35,609 nucleotides of DNA from SLRI01 sp964576715 (GTDB taxonomy: Bacteria; Pseudomonadota; Alphaproteobacteria; Geminicoccales; Geminicoccaceae): positions 1-35,609 of the forward strand of contig CAZNWE010000044.1 of NCBI GenBank assembly GCA_964576715.1, in the 5' to 3' direction. Position numbers and translations under genes: made by a program. The notes beneath the pieces were generated by a model that was given only the letters and a program-made list of their open reading frames with translations, had not been told where the DNA came from and did not search any database. Numbering within the stretch: the first letter of the stretch is position 1; the number at the start of each line of letters is the position of its first letter. Below are positions 22,953 through 30,820 of the stretch, in pieces.

Positions 22953-24011
22953 ATGCAGCACTCGACAATCGCGGTGATCGCCGGCGACGGGATCGGCCGG
23001 GAGGTGATGCCCGAGGGGATCCGCGTGCTGGAGAAGGCTGCCGCCCGCTTCGGCCTCGACCTCGCCTTCGACGAGCGAGACTGGAGTTCTGACCGTTACG
23101 CCAGGACCGGCCGCTTCATGCCCGAGGACGGTCTCGAGAGCATCGCCAACCATGCCGCGATCTTCCTCGGTGCCGTGGGCTGGCCCACCGTCCCCGATCA
23201 CGTCTCGCTCTGGGGCCTCTTGATCCCGATCCGCCGCCACTTCGACCAGTACGTCAACCTCCGGCCCGTGCGTCTCTTCGAAGGCGTGAAATGCCCGCTC
23301 GCCGACCGCAAACCGGGCGAAATCGACTTCTGGATCGTCCGCGAGAACGTCGAGGGCGAATATTCCGAGATCGGCGGCCGGCTCTATGCGGGAACCCCGC
23401 AGGAGATGGCGGTCCAGGAGAGCATCTTCACGCGGTTCGGGGTCGATCGGGTCTGCCGCTTCGCTTTCGAGCTGGCGCAATCCCGGGCGAAACGGCATTT
23501 GACCTCGGCCACCAAGTCGAATGGCATCATCCACACCATGCCCTATTGGGACGAGCGCTTTGCCGCCATTGCCGAAAGCTATCCCGAGGTGAGGACCGAC
23601 AAGTTCCACATCGACATCCTGACGGCGCACTTCGTCCGCTACCCCGACTGGTTCGACGTGGTGGTGGGCTCGAACCTCTTCGGTGACATCCTCTCCGACC
23701 TCGGACCAGCGGTGACCGGCACCATCGGCATCGCCCCCTCGGCCAATCTCAACCCGGAATGTACATGGCCCTCGATGTTCGAGCCGGTGCACGGCTCGGC
23801 CCCGGACATCGCCGGGCAGGGGATCGCCAATCCGATCGGCCAGATCTGGTCGGGGGCGATGCTGCTCGACCATCTGGGGCACGGCGAGGCGGCCGCTGCC
23901 ATCATCGCCGCCATCGAGCGCGTCCTCTTGCAGCAGGCACACCTGACGCCCGATATGGGCGGTAAGGCCACGACAGAATCCTTGGGGCGGGCGATCGCCG
24001 CTGAAATCTAG
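22953..24011 (+). CDS. ttuC: Tartrate / D-malate dehydrogenase family enzyme
   Basis: 352 residues; GGGGAA lies seven bases ahead of the ATG. It belongs to the beta-decarboxylating isocitrate/isopropylmalate dehydrogenase family: VIAGDGIGREVMPEG at the N-terminus, NLRPVRLFEGV, the IVRENVEGEYSEIGGR loop, KSNGIIHTMPYWDE, VVVGSNLFGDILSDLG with the metal-binding aspartates, and SANLNPECTWPSMFEPVHGSAPDIAGQGIANPIG. The last block and the length match tartrate dehydrogenase/decarboxylase and D-malate dehydrogenase (TtuC/DmlA) rather than LeuB. It is a cytoplasmic NAD- and Mn-dependent enzyme acting on tartrate, D-malate or a related hydroxyacid. It is followed 12 bases later by the cupin gene. The exact substrate cannot be fixed by sequence alone. 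Confidence 0.88.
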   Translation: MQHSTIAVIAGDGIGREVMPEGIRVLEKAAARFGLDLAFDERDWSSDRYARTGRFMPEDGLESIANHAAIFLGAVGWPTVPDHVSLWGLLIPIRRHFDQYVNLRPVRLFEGVKCPLADRKPGEIDFWIVRENVEGEYSEIGGRLYAGTPQEMAVQESIFTRFGVDRVCRFAFELAQSRAKRHLTSATKSNGIIHTMPYWDERFAAIAESYPEVRTDKFHIDILTAHFVRYPDWFDVVVGSNLFGDILSDLGPAVTGTIGIAPSANLNPECTWPSMFEPVHGSAPDIAGQGIANPIGQIWSGAMLLDHLGHGEAAAAIIAAIERVLLQQAHLTPDMGGKATTESLGRAIAAEI

Positions 24012-24023
24012 GAAACTTACCGC

Positions 24024-24505
24024 ATGCAGCCGTTCTTCGAAGCCTTCAAGGCCCACCAGACGATCGAGCTCGCCAGCCTCGGCATCAGCACCCGCATCCT
24101 GTTGCCGGCGGCCGCCACCGGCGGCAGCCTGGCCCTGTTCGAGGAGACGACCGCCCCGGCGCGGGCCCACCGCTGCACATCCACACGACCCAGGCCGAGT
24201 TCTTCCGCGTCATGGAGGGCGCCTACGAGTTCATGATCGACGATCAGCGTTTTCTCGCCGGCCCCGGCGACACAGCCTATGTGCCGATTGGCGTGGCACA
24301 CGCCTTCTGGAACCGTGGGTCGACGCCCGGTCGGTTGCTCTTCGGCCTCACCCCGGCGGCCGACGGTGAGGCCTTCTTCCACGAGCGCGCCACCTTCATC
24401 GGCGAGGCGGGGCCGCTCGATGTCGCCGCCATCAACGAGCATTTCGTCGGGCGCTTCGAGATCGTGGGGCCGCCCTTGGCCGTGCTGCTCGGCGGGCACC
24501 CGTGA
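24024..24505 (+). pseudogene. Cupin-domain protein gene with a single-base frameshift
   Basis: The first frame from ATG 24024 reads a cupin N-terminus (ILLPAAATGGSLALFEETTAPA) and breaks near 24158. From there the frame one base back continues perfectly: AGPPLHIHTTQAEFFRVMEG, then YEFMIDDQRFLAGPGDTAYVPIGVAHAFWN to TAG-free end at TGA 24503-24505. HIH..QAEFF and PIGVAHAFWN are cupin motifs 1 and 2 with metal-binding His/Glu residues. Restoring one G in the CCCGGCGCGGG run gives an intact protein of about 160 residues. So it is a recent frameshift or a sequencing error in a GC run. It sits between the dehydrogenase and an amidotransferase whose GTG start overlaps its stop (GTGA), which argues for a gene still embedded in a working operon. 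Confidence 0.85.
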
Positions 24506-25230
24506 AGCTCGGCATCCTCGAGACCGGCCGGCCGCCCGAGGGGCTGGAGAGCCATGGCGCCTATGCCCGAATGTTCGAGCGGCTGCTCGGCCCCGGATTC
24601 GATTATGTGGCCTATTCAGTGATCGATGGCGTCCTGCCCGAGGCCGTCGACCAGGCGGATGCGTGGCTGGTCACCGGCTCGCGCTTCGGGGTCTACGACG
24701 ATGCCCCCTGGATCCGCCATCTCGAGGCCTTCCTGCGCACTGCCATGGCCGACCATGTGCCCGTCGTCGGCATCTGCTTCGGCCACCAGCTTTTGGCCCG
24801 GGTGCAGGGGGCAGAGGTCGCCAAGGCCGAAGCCGGCTGGGGCGTCGGCCCGCACGACTACGAGGTGGTGGCGCGGCCGGACTGGCTCGGCGATACCGGC
24901 GACCGCTTTAGGCTCAACGCCATGCATCAGGATCAGGTCCTGACTTTACCACCCGGGGCGACGCTCGTCGCGCGTTCCGACTTCTGTCCCTTTGCCGTGC
25001 TGACCTATGCCGACCGGGCGATGTCGATCCAGGCGCACCCGGAATTCGACAATGCCTATGAGCGGGCGCTGATCGCCAAGCGTCGCGGCGTCGTCATCCC
25101 AAGCGAGCGGGCCGACGCGGCGCTGGCGGCGCTCGACGGGGCTGGGGAGACGGCGCCAGATGCCGGCAAGGCCGCCGCGTGGATTCGCACCTTCCTGCGC
25201 CAGGCGGTGGCCGGGCACATTGACTGTTGA
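24502..25230 (+). CDS. Class I glutamine amidotransferase (GATase1) protein
   Basis: 242 residues from a GTG start overlapping the cupin stop by four bases. The triad is Cys92 in GICFGHQ, His179 and Glu181 in IQAHPEFD. AWLVTGSRFGVYDD and AMHQDQVLTLPPGATL also match stand-alone GATase1 proteins annotated as GMP synthase-like amidotransferases. It is cytoplasmic; it probably acts on a glutamine or gamma-glutamyl substrate, with identity unknown. It is only distantly similar to the amidotransferase at 15867-16643 (different flanks, length and motif spelling), so they are not recent duplicates. It is the third gene of the dehydrogenase-cupin-amidotransferase operon. Confidence 0.88.
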   Translation: MKLGILETGRPPEGLESHGAYARMFERLLGPGFDYVAYSVIDGVLPEAVDQADAWLVTGSRFGVYDDAPWIRHLEAFLRTAMADHVPVVGICFGHQLLARVQGAEVAKAEAGWGVGPHDYEVVARPDWLGDTGDRFRLNAMHQDQVLTLPPGATLVARSDFCPFAVLTYADRAMSIQAHPEFDNAYERALIAKRRGVVIPSERADAALAALDGAGETAPDAGKAAAWIRTFLRQAVAGHIDC

Positions 25231-25241
25231 CGCCGCGCCCG

Positions 25242-25259
25242 GACGTCTCGCCCGACGTC
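25242..25259. terminator. Short GACGTC hairpin between convergent genes
   Basis: Two GACGTC copies (25242-25247 and 25254-25259) separated by six bases can form a 6-bp stem between the amidotransferase stop and the convergent GYD gene stop. No T-run is present, so this is only a weak candidate. Confidence 0.2.
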
Positions 25260-25548
25260 AAAGAGCCGCCATGATCGCCCGGTACTCGTCCTCGCTGAAC
25301 GCCTTCATGGTCTTGGTGCTGACGGCACCGGTGGAAGAGAGCCTGATCAGAAAGCGGGCAACGGCCGCGTCGTCCGGAGCGTCCAAGACGGCGACCATGT
25401 CGCAGTCACCCATCACCATGTAGAAAGCGTCGAACGACACGCCCTCGGCCCGGGCCAGCTCGCGCGCCCGGTCGAGGCGCTTGGGCGAATCCTTCGCATG
25501 CTTGATGCCCTCGGCCGTCCAGCTCACCAGCGCGATGTATTTGCTCAT
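25258..25548 (-). CDS. GYD-domain protein
   Basis: 96 residues. The pattern MSKYIALVSWTAEGIKHAKDSPKR, ARAEGVSFDAFYMVMGDCDMVAVLDAPDDAAVARFLIRLSSTGAVSTKTMKAF is that of the GYD family: small dimeric alpha/beta-barrel-like proteins in which the usual YwtmGpYDmV-type segment is here FYMVMGDCDMV, so the Gly-Tyr-Asp name motif reads GDCD. AAAGGA precedes the ATG. Function in the family is not established; some are found with dehydrogenases and monooxygenases. Convergent with the amidotransferase; next to an inositol-monophosphatase-like gene on the same strand. Confidence 0.88.
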   Translation of the reverse strand: MSKYIALVSWTAEGIKHAKDSPKRLDRARELARAEGVSFDAFYMVMGDCDMVAVLDAPDDAAVARFLIRLSSTGAVSTKTMKAFSEDEYRAIMAAL

Positions 25549-25635
25549 GTCCTTTGCCCCCGCTGCGTCGCGGCGCCGCTGTTCGGACCTGACGCGCGAG
25601 TCAGCGTAGCATGTTCGCTGGCGGTGCGGAACGGT

Positions 25636-26433
25636 TCAGCGCCAGTGATCGGTGAGCCGCATGAACGTGGCCATCAGCCCCTCGGGCCCGGCGATCACCC
25701 GGTTGCCCGCGGTCAGCGCATCGCCGGCGAGGAAGTCGTTGGTCACGCCGCCGGCCTCCGCGATCAGCAACAGCCCGGCGAGGCAGTCCCAGCTGTTCAT
25801 GTGCGGCTCGAGATAGCCGGCGAGCCGGCCGCAGGCGGTCCAGGCGAGGCCCAGGGCCCCGCTGCCGTGCCGCTGGTACATGCCGCCCGCGCGCAACAGT
25901 TTCTCGAACAGCGGGACCATCTCGTCCGCCGGGCAGCGCAGTGAGTAGCCGAGGCTGATCGTGCCTTGGCCGAGCGAGGTCGCGTTCATCACCCGGATCG
26001 GCAACCCGTTCAGCCGCGCCCCGCCACCGCGCCGCGCCGCAAACAGCTCGCCCGCCAGCGGATCGTAGACAACGCCCGTCTCGATCACTCCAGCCCGCTC
26101 GTAGGCGAGGCTGACGCACCACGAGTTGATGCCGTTCAAGAAGCACCAGGTGCCGTCGATCGGGTCGATCACCCAATGCCCGCCTCGGCCCGGATCGACG
26201 AGGTCGTGTGCGTGCTCCTCGCCGACGAAGCCGTCATCGGGAAAGAGCGTCGCGAGACGGCCGCGGATCAGGGTCTCGACCTCGCGATCGGCCCGGCTCA
26301 CCAGATCGTGCGCCCCTTTGCCCTCGACAATCAGGCTGTCGCGGCCCTCGTAGAAGCGGCGGGCCAGGCTGCCGGCTTCGCGGGCCACCGCCTCGGCGGC
26401 GGCGAGGCGCAAGCCGGGGTCGATTTCGGTCAT
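25636..26433 (-). CDS. Inositol monophosphatase family protein
   Basis: 265 residues; GGAAG seven bases ahead of the ATG. The Mg-binding motifs of the family are present: GEE (71-73), WVIDPIDGT with Asp90 and Asp93, and NSWDCLAGLLLIAEAGG with Asp216. Thus a Mg-dependent, lithium-type phosphomonoesterase acting on inositol-1-phosphate or another sugar phosphate, histidinol phosphate or 3'-phosphoadenosine nucleotide; the sequence does not separate these. A sulfur-linked role (PAP hydrolysis) would fit a sulfatase-bearing genome but is speculation. It diverges from an aldo/keto reductase with a short shared upstream region. Confidence 0.9.
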   Translation of the reverse strand: MTEIDPGLRLAAAEAVAREAGSLARRFYEGRDSLIVEGKGAHDLVSRADREVETLIRGRLATLFPDDGFVGEEHAHDLVDPGRGGHWVIDPIDGTWCFLNGINSWCVSLAYERAGVIETGVVYDPLAGELFAARRGGGARLNGLPIRVMNATSLGQGTISLGYSLRCPADEMVPLFEKLLRAGGMYQRHGSGALGLAWTACGRLAGYLEPHMNSWDCLAGLLLIAEAGGVTNDFLAGDALTAGNRVIAGPEGLMATFMRLTDHWR

Positions 26434-26449
26434 CGATGGCTTCCATGGT

Positions 26450-26478
26450 TTGGAGTGCAGGCGCAGCTGGTCTATAGC
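26450..26478 (+). promoter_or_regulatory. Candidate promoter for the 26511 aldo/keto reductase
   Basis: TTGGAG (-35, 3/6) and TATAGC (-10, 4/6) with a 17-base spacer, 32 bases before the ATG. Found by eye; modest match. Confidence 0.35.
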
Positions 26479-26510
26479 CGCCTCGCGTGACGAACAGAAG
26501 GGAGCGCTTG

Positions 26511-27335
26511 ATGCACAACGTCCATGCCAACGGGGCGTCGATCCCGGCCCTGGGCTTCGGCACCTGGGCGCTGCCCGACGACCGCGTCCAGCAGCTGGTC
26601 GAGCACAGCATCGGCGTCGGCTACCGGCACATCGACACCGCCCAGATGTACAAGAACGAGGCGGCGGTGGGCGCCGGCATCAAGGCCTCGGGTGTGGCCC
26701 GCGATGCGATCTTTCTCACCACCAAGATCTGGCCCGATTGCTTCGCGCGCGATGCGTTTCGCCGGGCAGCCGACGAGCGCCTCGGGCAGCTTGGCGTCGA
26801 CCGGGTCGACCTCCTGCTGTTGCACTGGCCGTCGCGGACGGTGCCGTTGGCCGAGACCATCGAGGCCCTGAACGCCGTCAGCGAGGCCGGGCAAACCCGG
26901 CATCTCGGCGTGAGCAACTTCACCACCGCGATGCTCGACGAGGCGGTGCGGCTGTCGGCTGCCCCCCTCGTCACCAATCAGGTCGAATACCATCCGTTCC
27001 TCAGCCAGACCAAGGTCATGGCCAGGCTCGAGGCGCACGGTATGGCGCTCACCGCCTACTGCCCGCTCGCCCGCGGCAAGGTGGTGGGTGAGCCGACCCT
27101 GGCGGCGATCGGCCGCGTACACGGCAAGTCCGAGAGCCAGGTTGCGCTGCGCTGGCTGGTGCAGCAGGCTGGTGTCATTGCCATTCCGCGCAGCTCCAGC
27201 GAGGCGCGGATCGCCGAGAATTTCGCGGTCTTCGACTTCACCCTCAGCGACGCCGAAATGGCGCGGATCACCGCCTTGGGCTCGCCCCAGGGGCGGCTGG
27301 TGACCATCGACCTCGCCCCAGAATGGGACGCCTAG
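26511..27335 (+). CDS. Aldo/keto reductase, 2,5-diketo-D-gluconate reductase-like
   Basis: 274 residues from ATG 26511, six bases after AAGGGAG; an in-frame GTG at 26487 would add eight residues but lacks a ribosome site. The AKR tetrad is clear: Asp42 and Tyr47 in HIDTAQMYKNE, Lys72 in TKIW and His105 in LLLHWP. LGVSNFTTAMLDEA, NQVEYHPFL and IPRSSSEARIAENF with the NADPH-binding region complete the family pattern. The length is typical of bacterial DkgA/DkgB-type reductases of aldehydes and keto-sugars. It is cytoplasmic, and convergent with the esterase gene, stops eight bases apart. Physiological substrate unknown. Confidence 0.9.
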   Translation: MHNVHANGASIPALGFGTWALPDDRVQQLVEHSIGVGYRHIDTAQMYKNEAAVGAGIKASGVARDAIFLTTKIWPDCFARDAFRRAADERLGQLGVDRVDLLLLHWPSRTVPLAETIEALNAVSEAGQTRHLGVSNFTTAMLDEAVRLSAAPLVTNQVEYHPFLSQTKVMARLEAHGMALTAYCPLARGKVVGEPTLAAIGRVHGKSESQVALRWLVQQAGVIAIPRSSSEARIAENFAVFDFTLSDAEMARITALGSPQGRLVTIDLAPEWDA

Positions 27336-27343
27336 GGCCGCTG

Positions 27344-28192
27344 TCAGACGAGGCGCAGCGTCTTGCCGAAGGCAGCCAGGGCATGGGGCAGTTCGGCATG
27401 CCAGAACGGCCAGTCATGCCGGCCCGGGACGATCCGCACCGCCGCCGGGATTCCGGCCTCGTCGAGCCGTTGCGCGAAGGCCCGGGTGCCGATGGCGAGG
27501 CCGAGGTCATCCTCGGCACCGCACGCCAGATGGATGGCCGGGCGGATGTCGGCGGTGGCCAGCCCGGCGACCATGCCGAACGGGTCCGCCGCTGCATAGC
27601 GCGCCTGGTCGAACGGCTGGCCAAAGGCGCCCCCGAAGACTTCGATCTGTCGATCGGTGATGGCGCTGCCGGGCGGACAGAGTGAAGGGCTGAGGGCGCC
27701 GATGAAGCGAAATCGTTCCGGCCGCTTGAGGCCGAGGTGCAAGGCGCCGAAGCCGCCCATCGAGAGCCCGATGATGCCGATGCTGCGCGTGTCGCAGTCG
27801 AGTTCGGCCTCGACCGTCGGCATTAGCCCGTCGAGCAGGGCGGTCGCGATGGCTGCACCGTGCAGTGGCGGCGCATCGACGTACCAGCTGTTGCCGGTGC
27901 CCGGCAGCACCAAGTACAGAGGCGGTAGTTGGCCCGAGGCCAAAAGAGCCTCCGTCGCCTCGATCGCACCGCCGGCACGCAGCCAGTCCCACTCGCTGCC
28001 ACCGTGGCCGTGTAGCAGGTAGACGAGTGGCGCACCGCGACCAGGGTTTCCGACCGGGTGGACAAGGTAGGGGAGAGGCCGGCCGAGCACGGGGCTCAGG
28101 AAACTTGCCTCCTCGACGGCCTCGGTCCCCGCCAGGGCCGAAAGCCCGATACAGGCGGTGCCGAGGAAGATGAAGCGACGGCGGTCAAGCAT
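27344..28192 (-). CDS. Exported esterase (esterase D / S-formylglutathione-hydrolase-like fold)
   Basis: 282 residues. The N-terminus MLDRRRFIFLGTACIGLSALAG has a twin-arginine-like motif (RRRFIF) and hydrophobic core, so Tat export is likely. The catalytic domain is of the PF00756 type: oxyanion YLLHGHGGSEWDW (58-70), nucleophile Ser144 in GLSMGGFGALH, an acid in CGAEDDL (Asp228 or Asp229) and His259 in PGRHDWPFWHAELP. Proteins of this layout hydrolyse acyl or feruloyl-type esters; the substrate is not known. GAGGG precedes the ATG. A 43-base A/T-rich block with a TATGAT hexamer lies 30-70 bases upstream, but no good -35 accompanies it. Confidence 0.87.
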   Translation of the reverse strand: MLDRRRFIFLGTACIGLSALAGTEAVEEASFLSPVLGRPLPYLVHPVGNPGRGAPLVYLLHGHGGSEWDWLRAGGAIEATEALLASGQLPPLYLVLPGTGNSWYVDAPPLHGAAIATALLDGLMPTVEAELDCDTRSIGIIGLSMGGFGALHLGLKRPERFRFIGALSPSLCPPGSAITDRQIEVFGGAFGQPFDQARYAAADPFGMVAGLATADIRPAIHLACGAEDDLGLAIGTRAFAQRLDEAGIPAAVRIVPGRHDWPFWHAELPHALAAFGKTLRLV

Positions 28193-28470
28193 GGGCCCTC
28201 GATGCCGAATTCGCGTCCTGATTGCAATATCATATTTTGTCTCATCCTAGGGTTTCTTTTTTGACTGTGGCATGGCGGGGACGCAAGCACCGAGCCGCCG
28301 CGCACACTCCAGCTCGACCCCACACACTCCAGTTCGACGATGCAGCGGCCCAACCCCGGCATGGCGGCACGCCGGCGCTGCGGGGAAACGCCCAATCCGC
28401 GCGCGCCGCGGCCCCAGATTCCCACTTAATTGGTGACCTTGCCATCGAGCGCGACCGCTGGCGGCGGCGG
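28193..28470. other. Intergenic region upstream of the esterase
   Basis: The part nearest the esterase (28220-28262) is A/T-rich against a GC-rich background and probably carries its promoter. Beyond it lie a 20-bp tandem duplication (listed separately) and GC-rich sequence in which I see no gene. Confidence 0.55.
28301..28340. repeat. Imperfect 20-bp tandem duplication
   Basis: Two adjacent 20-base units, 28301-28320 and 28321-28340, share 16 of 20 bases around the core CACACTCCAG(C/T)TCGAC. They lie in non-coding sequence about 110 bases upstream of the esterase start. Role unknown. Confidence 0.8.
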
Positions 28471-28716
28471 TCAAGCGGCGGCAGCCGCAGTGCCGAAACC
28501 TGCGGTGTCCGCCCAGCGCTGGGCCTGTTGCACGGCCCGCGGCTCATTGCCGATAATGAACAGCAGTGGCGGCTGCATGTCGGCGCCCGCGAGGTGGACG
28601 GCCCAGAGCTGGGCGACACCGCATCGGTCGAGACGATAAGGCAGGCGGGCCGCCGCCCATTGCGCATTGAGGTCGGTCGCCAGCACCGGCAGGTCGGATG
28701 GCTTCACGGACTGCAT
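28471..28716 (-). CDS. Small protein of unknown function, 81 aa
   Basis: I do not recognise this protein. Support for it being real: AGAGGA lies eight bases ahead of the ATG, and the product (MQSVKPSDLPVLATDLNAQ, then LDRCGVAQLWAVHLAGADMQPPLLFIIGNEPRAVQQAQRW) has a normal amphipathic mix of residues, not the Arg/Ser/Pro-rich look of out-of-frame reading in this GC-rich DNA. There is no signal peptide or transmembrane helix; one Cys. It stands alone between the esterase and the kinase, on the strand of both. Medium confidence only. Confidence 0.55.
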   Translation of the reverse strand: MQSVKPSDLPVLATDLNAQWAAARLPYRLDRCGVAQLWAVHLAGADMQPPLLFIIGNEPRAVQQAQRWADTAGFGTAAAAA

Positions 28717-28869
28717 GGTTCGATCCTCTGTTGATCAGACGGTTGCGCCGGCAGGCTGGCGGAGACGGCCCGTTCTCGCCGGCCACGGGCTCAGTACAAC
28801 AGGAGGCAAAGAAATTCAATTAATGGTAGATTTGCTTTCGGCTGGCACGCTTCGCCGGCCGCTGTCGCG

Positions 28870-29886
28870 TCAACCCATGGACGCGCCGATGCGCGCGAAC
28901 AGGGGTAGCAGGGGCTCAGCGGAGCGTGCCCCGTACTGGCCGATGATCGCCGCCGCCGCCGCCGAGCCCAGCTGGCCGCAGGTGGCGAGATCGTAGCCGG
29001 CGGTGAGACCTCGAAGAAAGCCTGCCGCGTAGAGATCGCCGGCGCCGGTGGTGTCGAGCAGGCGCGTCGGCGGCACGGCATCGATCACATGAACTTCCTG
29101 ACCCTTGACGACGACCGAGCCCATTGGGCCCCGGGTGAGCGCGGCGAAGCCGACATCCTGGCGGACGGCCTGCAGCGCCTCGTCGAACGAGTCGACCTCG
29201 TAGAGACTCTTGATCTCGGCCTCGTTGGCGAACAGGACATCGACCTCGTTCTTGACCAGGTCACGGAACTCGCTGCGCCAGCGGTCGACGCAGAACGGGT
29301 CGGAAAGGGTCAGCGCCAGCAGCCGGTCGTGGTTGTGGCAGATCGAGGCGGCCTTCTGGCAGGCGGCCTTGGCCGCCGGCTTGTCGTAGAGGTAGCCTTC
29401 GAAATAGGTGATGGCCGCCTTGGCCACCAGCGCTTCGTCGACCTCGTCGGGGCCGAGGTCGACGCAGGCCCCGAGATAGGTCTGCATGGTTCGCTGCGCG
29501 TCGGGCGTGACGAAGATGAGGCATCGCGCAGTTGCCGGGCCGTCGCTCGCCGGTGCGGCGTCGAAGACGACCCCGGCGGCGCGGATGTCGTGGGCGAAGA
29601 TGCGGCCGAGCTGGTCGTCCTTGACCCTGCCGATATACGCCGCCTTGCCGCCGAGCGAGGCGATTGCGGCCATGCTGTTGCCGACGCTGCCGCCGGAGAT
29701 TTCGCGACCCGGACCCATTCTGGCATAAAGCGCTTCGGAGCGCGTCTCGTCGACCAGGGTCATCGCCCCCCTGTCGAGCCCGAGTGCTTCGATCTGCGCG
29801 TCGTCGGCCTGGCTCACGACGTCGACGATGGCGTTGCCGATCCCGAGTACGTCGATCTCGGACCTTTTCACGTGGTCACGCTGCAT
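28870..29886 (-). CDS. PfkB-family carbohydrate kinase, adenosine kinase-like
   Basis: 338 residues; AGGAG eleven bases before the ATG. The ribokinase/PfkB pattern is complete: N-terminal VLGIGNAIVDVV, the substrate-lid region REISGGSVGNSMAAIASLGGKAAYIGRV with the GG hinge, TRGPMGSVVV, and the anion-hole/catalytic motif DTTGAGD (278-284) with base Asp284. The NAIVDVV opening, SGGSVGN and overall length are those of alphaproteobacterial proteins annotated as adenosine kinase, which phosphorylate adenosine to AMP in purine salvage; other nucleoside or sugar substrates are possible. It is monocistronic and divergent from the bactofilin gene. Confidence 0.9.
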   Translation of the reverse strand: MQRDHVKRSEIDVLGIGNAIVDVVSQADDAQIEALGLDRGAMTLVDETRSEALYARMGPGREISGGSVGNSMAAIASLGGKAAYIGRVKDDQLGRIFAHDIRAAGVVFDAAPASDGPATARCLIFVTPDAQRTMQTYLGACVDLGPDEVDEALVAKAAITYFEGYLYDKPAAKAACQKAASICHNHDRLLALTLSDPFCVDRWRSEFRDLVKNEVDVLFANEAEIKSLYEVDSFDEALQAVRQDVGFAALTRGPMGSVVVKGQEVHVIDAVPPTRLLDTTGAGDLYAAGFLRGLTAGYDLATCGQLGSAAAAAIIGQYGARSAEPLLPLFARIGASMG

Positions 29887-30261
29887 GGGCTAGCTCGCTC
29901 CTCGCTGATACCGCTGTAAGCCGCTCTAGCAGCTTGCGCGACGGGCTGCAGCATTTGTGCGCCAGCGTCGCCGAGGCGCGGCGCGGATGTCCCCCGCTCG
30001 CGAGGCGGGCGCCCCGGTCATCTGGCCTGATGGACGCTGTTTCGGTTTGACGTGATCCGCCGCTTGGCGCTACCTCTGCGGCTACTCTCAGACTGCGTTG
30101 TCGGCTAGGCTGTGGCGGTCAGGTTGCGGGCCCGAAGTCATTCCAGCCGGAGCGGCCCGACGGCGTCTACCGGTCTTTGCTGTACGATCGTCCTCAGCTA
30201 TCCGAGGCAGGATTATCGACCAACCCTTCAGGTGTCACCCACCGAAAGTAGGAATGCGCGG
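29887..30261. other. Intergenic region between divergent kinase and bactofilin genes
   Basis: A 375-base gap. A TTGACG at about 30047 is followed by no convincing -10. TAGGAA serves as ribosome site for the bactofilin. I see no small gene with a ribosome site and no tRNA. Confidence 0.5.
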
Positions 30262-30768
30262 ATGTTTCGCAGAAAAGACAACGAGCCGGCACCGTCCGGC
30301 GAGGCCAGGAACGAGTTGCCGACCCGTCCTGCCGCCGAGGTGAAGCCGATGCCGCAGCCGGAGATGCCGCGGCGCAGCACCGACCTGCCGGCCGCCCCGG
30401 CGAGCGCGCCCGCCGCGCGTCCCGCCGCGACCACCGATGCCGGTGGCAAGCGGCTGATCGTCGGCCAGGGGATCAGCCTCTCGGGTGAGATCACCGCCTG
30501 CGACCGGCTTGTTGTCGAGGGCGACGTCCAGGTCACCTTGAACGAGACGCGGGCGATCGAGATCGCCGAGAGCGGCCGCTTCACCAACGGCAAGGCGGAG
30601 GTCGAGGAGGCGGAGATCAGCGGTGTCTACGAGGGCGAACTCACCGTCCGCCACCGCCTGCTGATCCGCGCCACCGGCCGCGTCAAAGGGGCCGTCCGCT
30701 ACGGCGAACTCGAGATCGAGCGTGGCGGCAGGCTCTCCGGCTCCGTCTCGATGCTGGACGAGGCGTAG
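30262..30768 (+). CDS. Bactofilin (polymer-forming cytoskeletal protein)
   Basis: 168 residues from ATG 30262, seven bases after TAGGAA; the frame is open further upstream but without coding character. A Pro/Ala-rich, charged N-terminal arm (about 1-55) precedes the bactofilin domain (about 62-155): KRLIVGQGISLSGEITACDRL, VEGDVQVTL, AIEIAESGRFTNGKAEVEEAEISGVYEGELTV, RLLIRATGRVKGAVRYGELEIERGGRLSGSV. These short periodic strands form the right-handed beta-helix that polymerises without nucleotide. Bactofilins act in the cytoplasm at the membrane in cell shape, stalk growth and localisation of peptidoglycan enzymes. No LmdC-type M23 peptidase is adjacent; a small lipoprotein gene follows by about 50 bases. 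Confidence 0.92.
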   Translation: MFRRKDNEPAPSGEARNELPTRPAAEVKPMPQPEMPRRSTDLPAAPASAPAARPAATTDAGGKRLIVGQGISLSGEITACDRLVVEGDVQVTLNETRAIEIAESGRFTNGKAEVEEAEISGVYEGELTVRHRLLIRATGRVKGAVRYGELEIERGGRLSGSVSMLDEA

Positions 30769-30820
30769 CGTTGCGCGCAGCGCCGGTCACCAAGTCGAGC
30801 AAGCTCGCGCCTTGCTGACG

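Noticed and set aside
15867..25230. The two amidotransferases as recent duplicates
   Set aside because: Lengths, motif spelling and neighbours differ; only the family triad is shared.
28823..28996. Plus-strand start with AGGAGG upstream, reading into the kinase
   Set aside because: The AGGAGG is about 16 bases away and the frame is antisense to a well-supported PfkB kinase.
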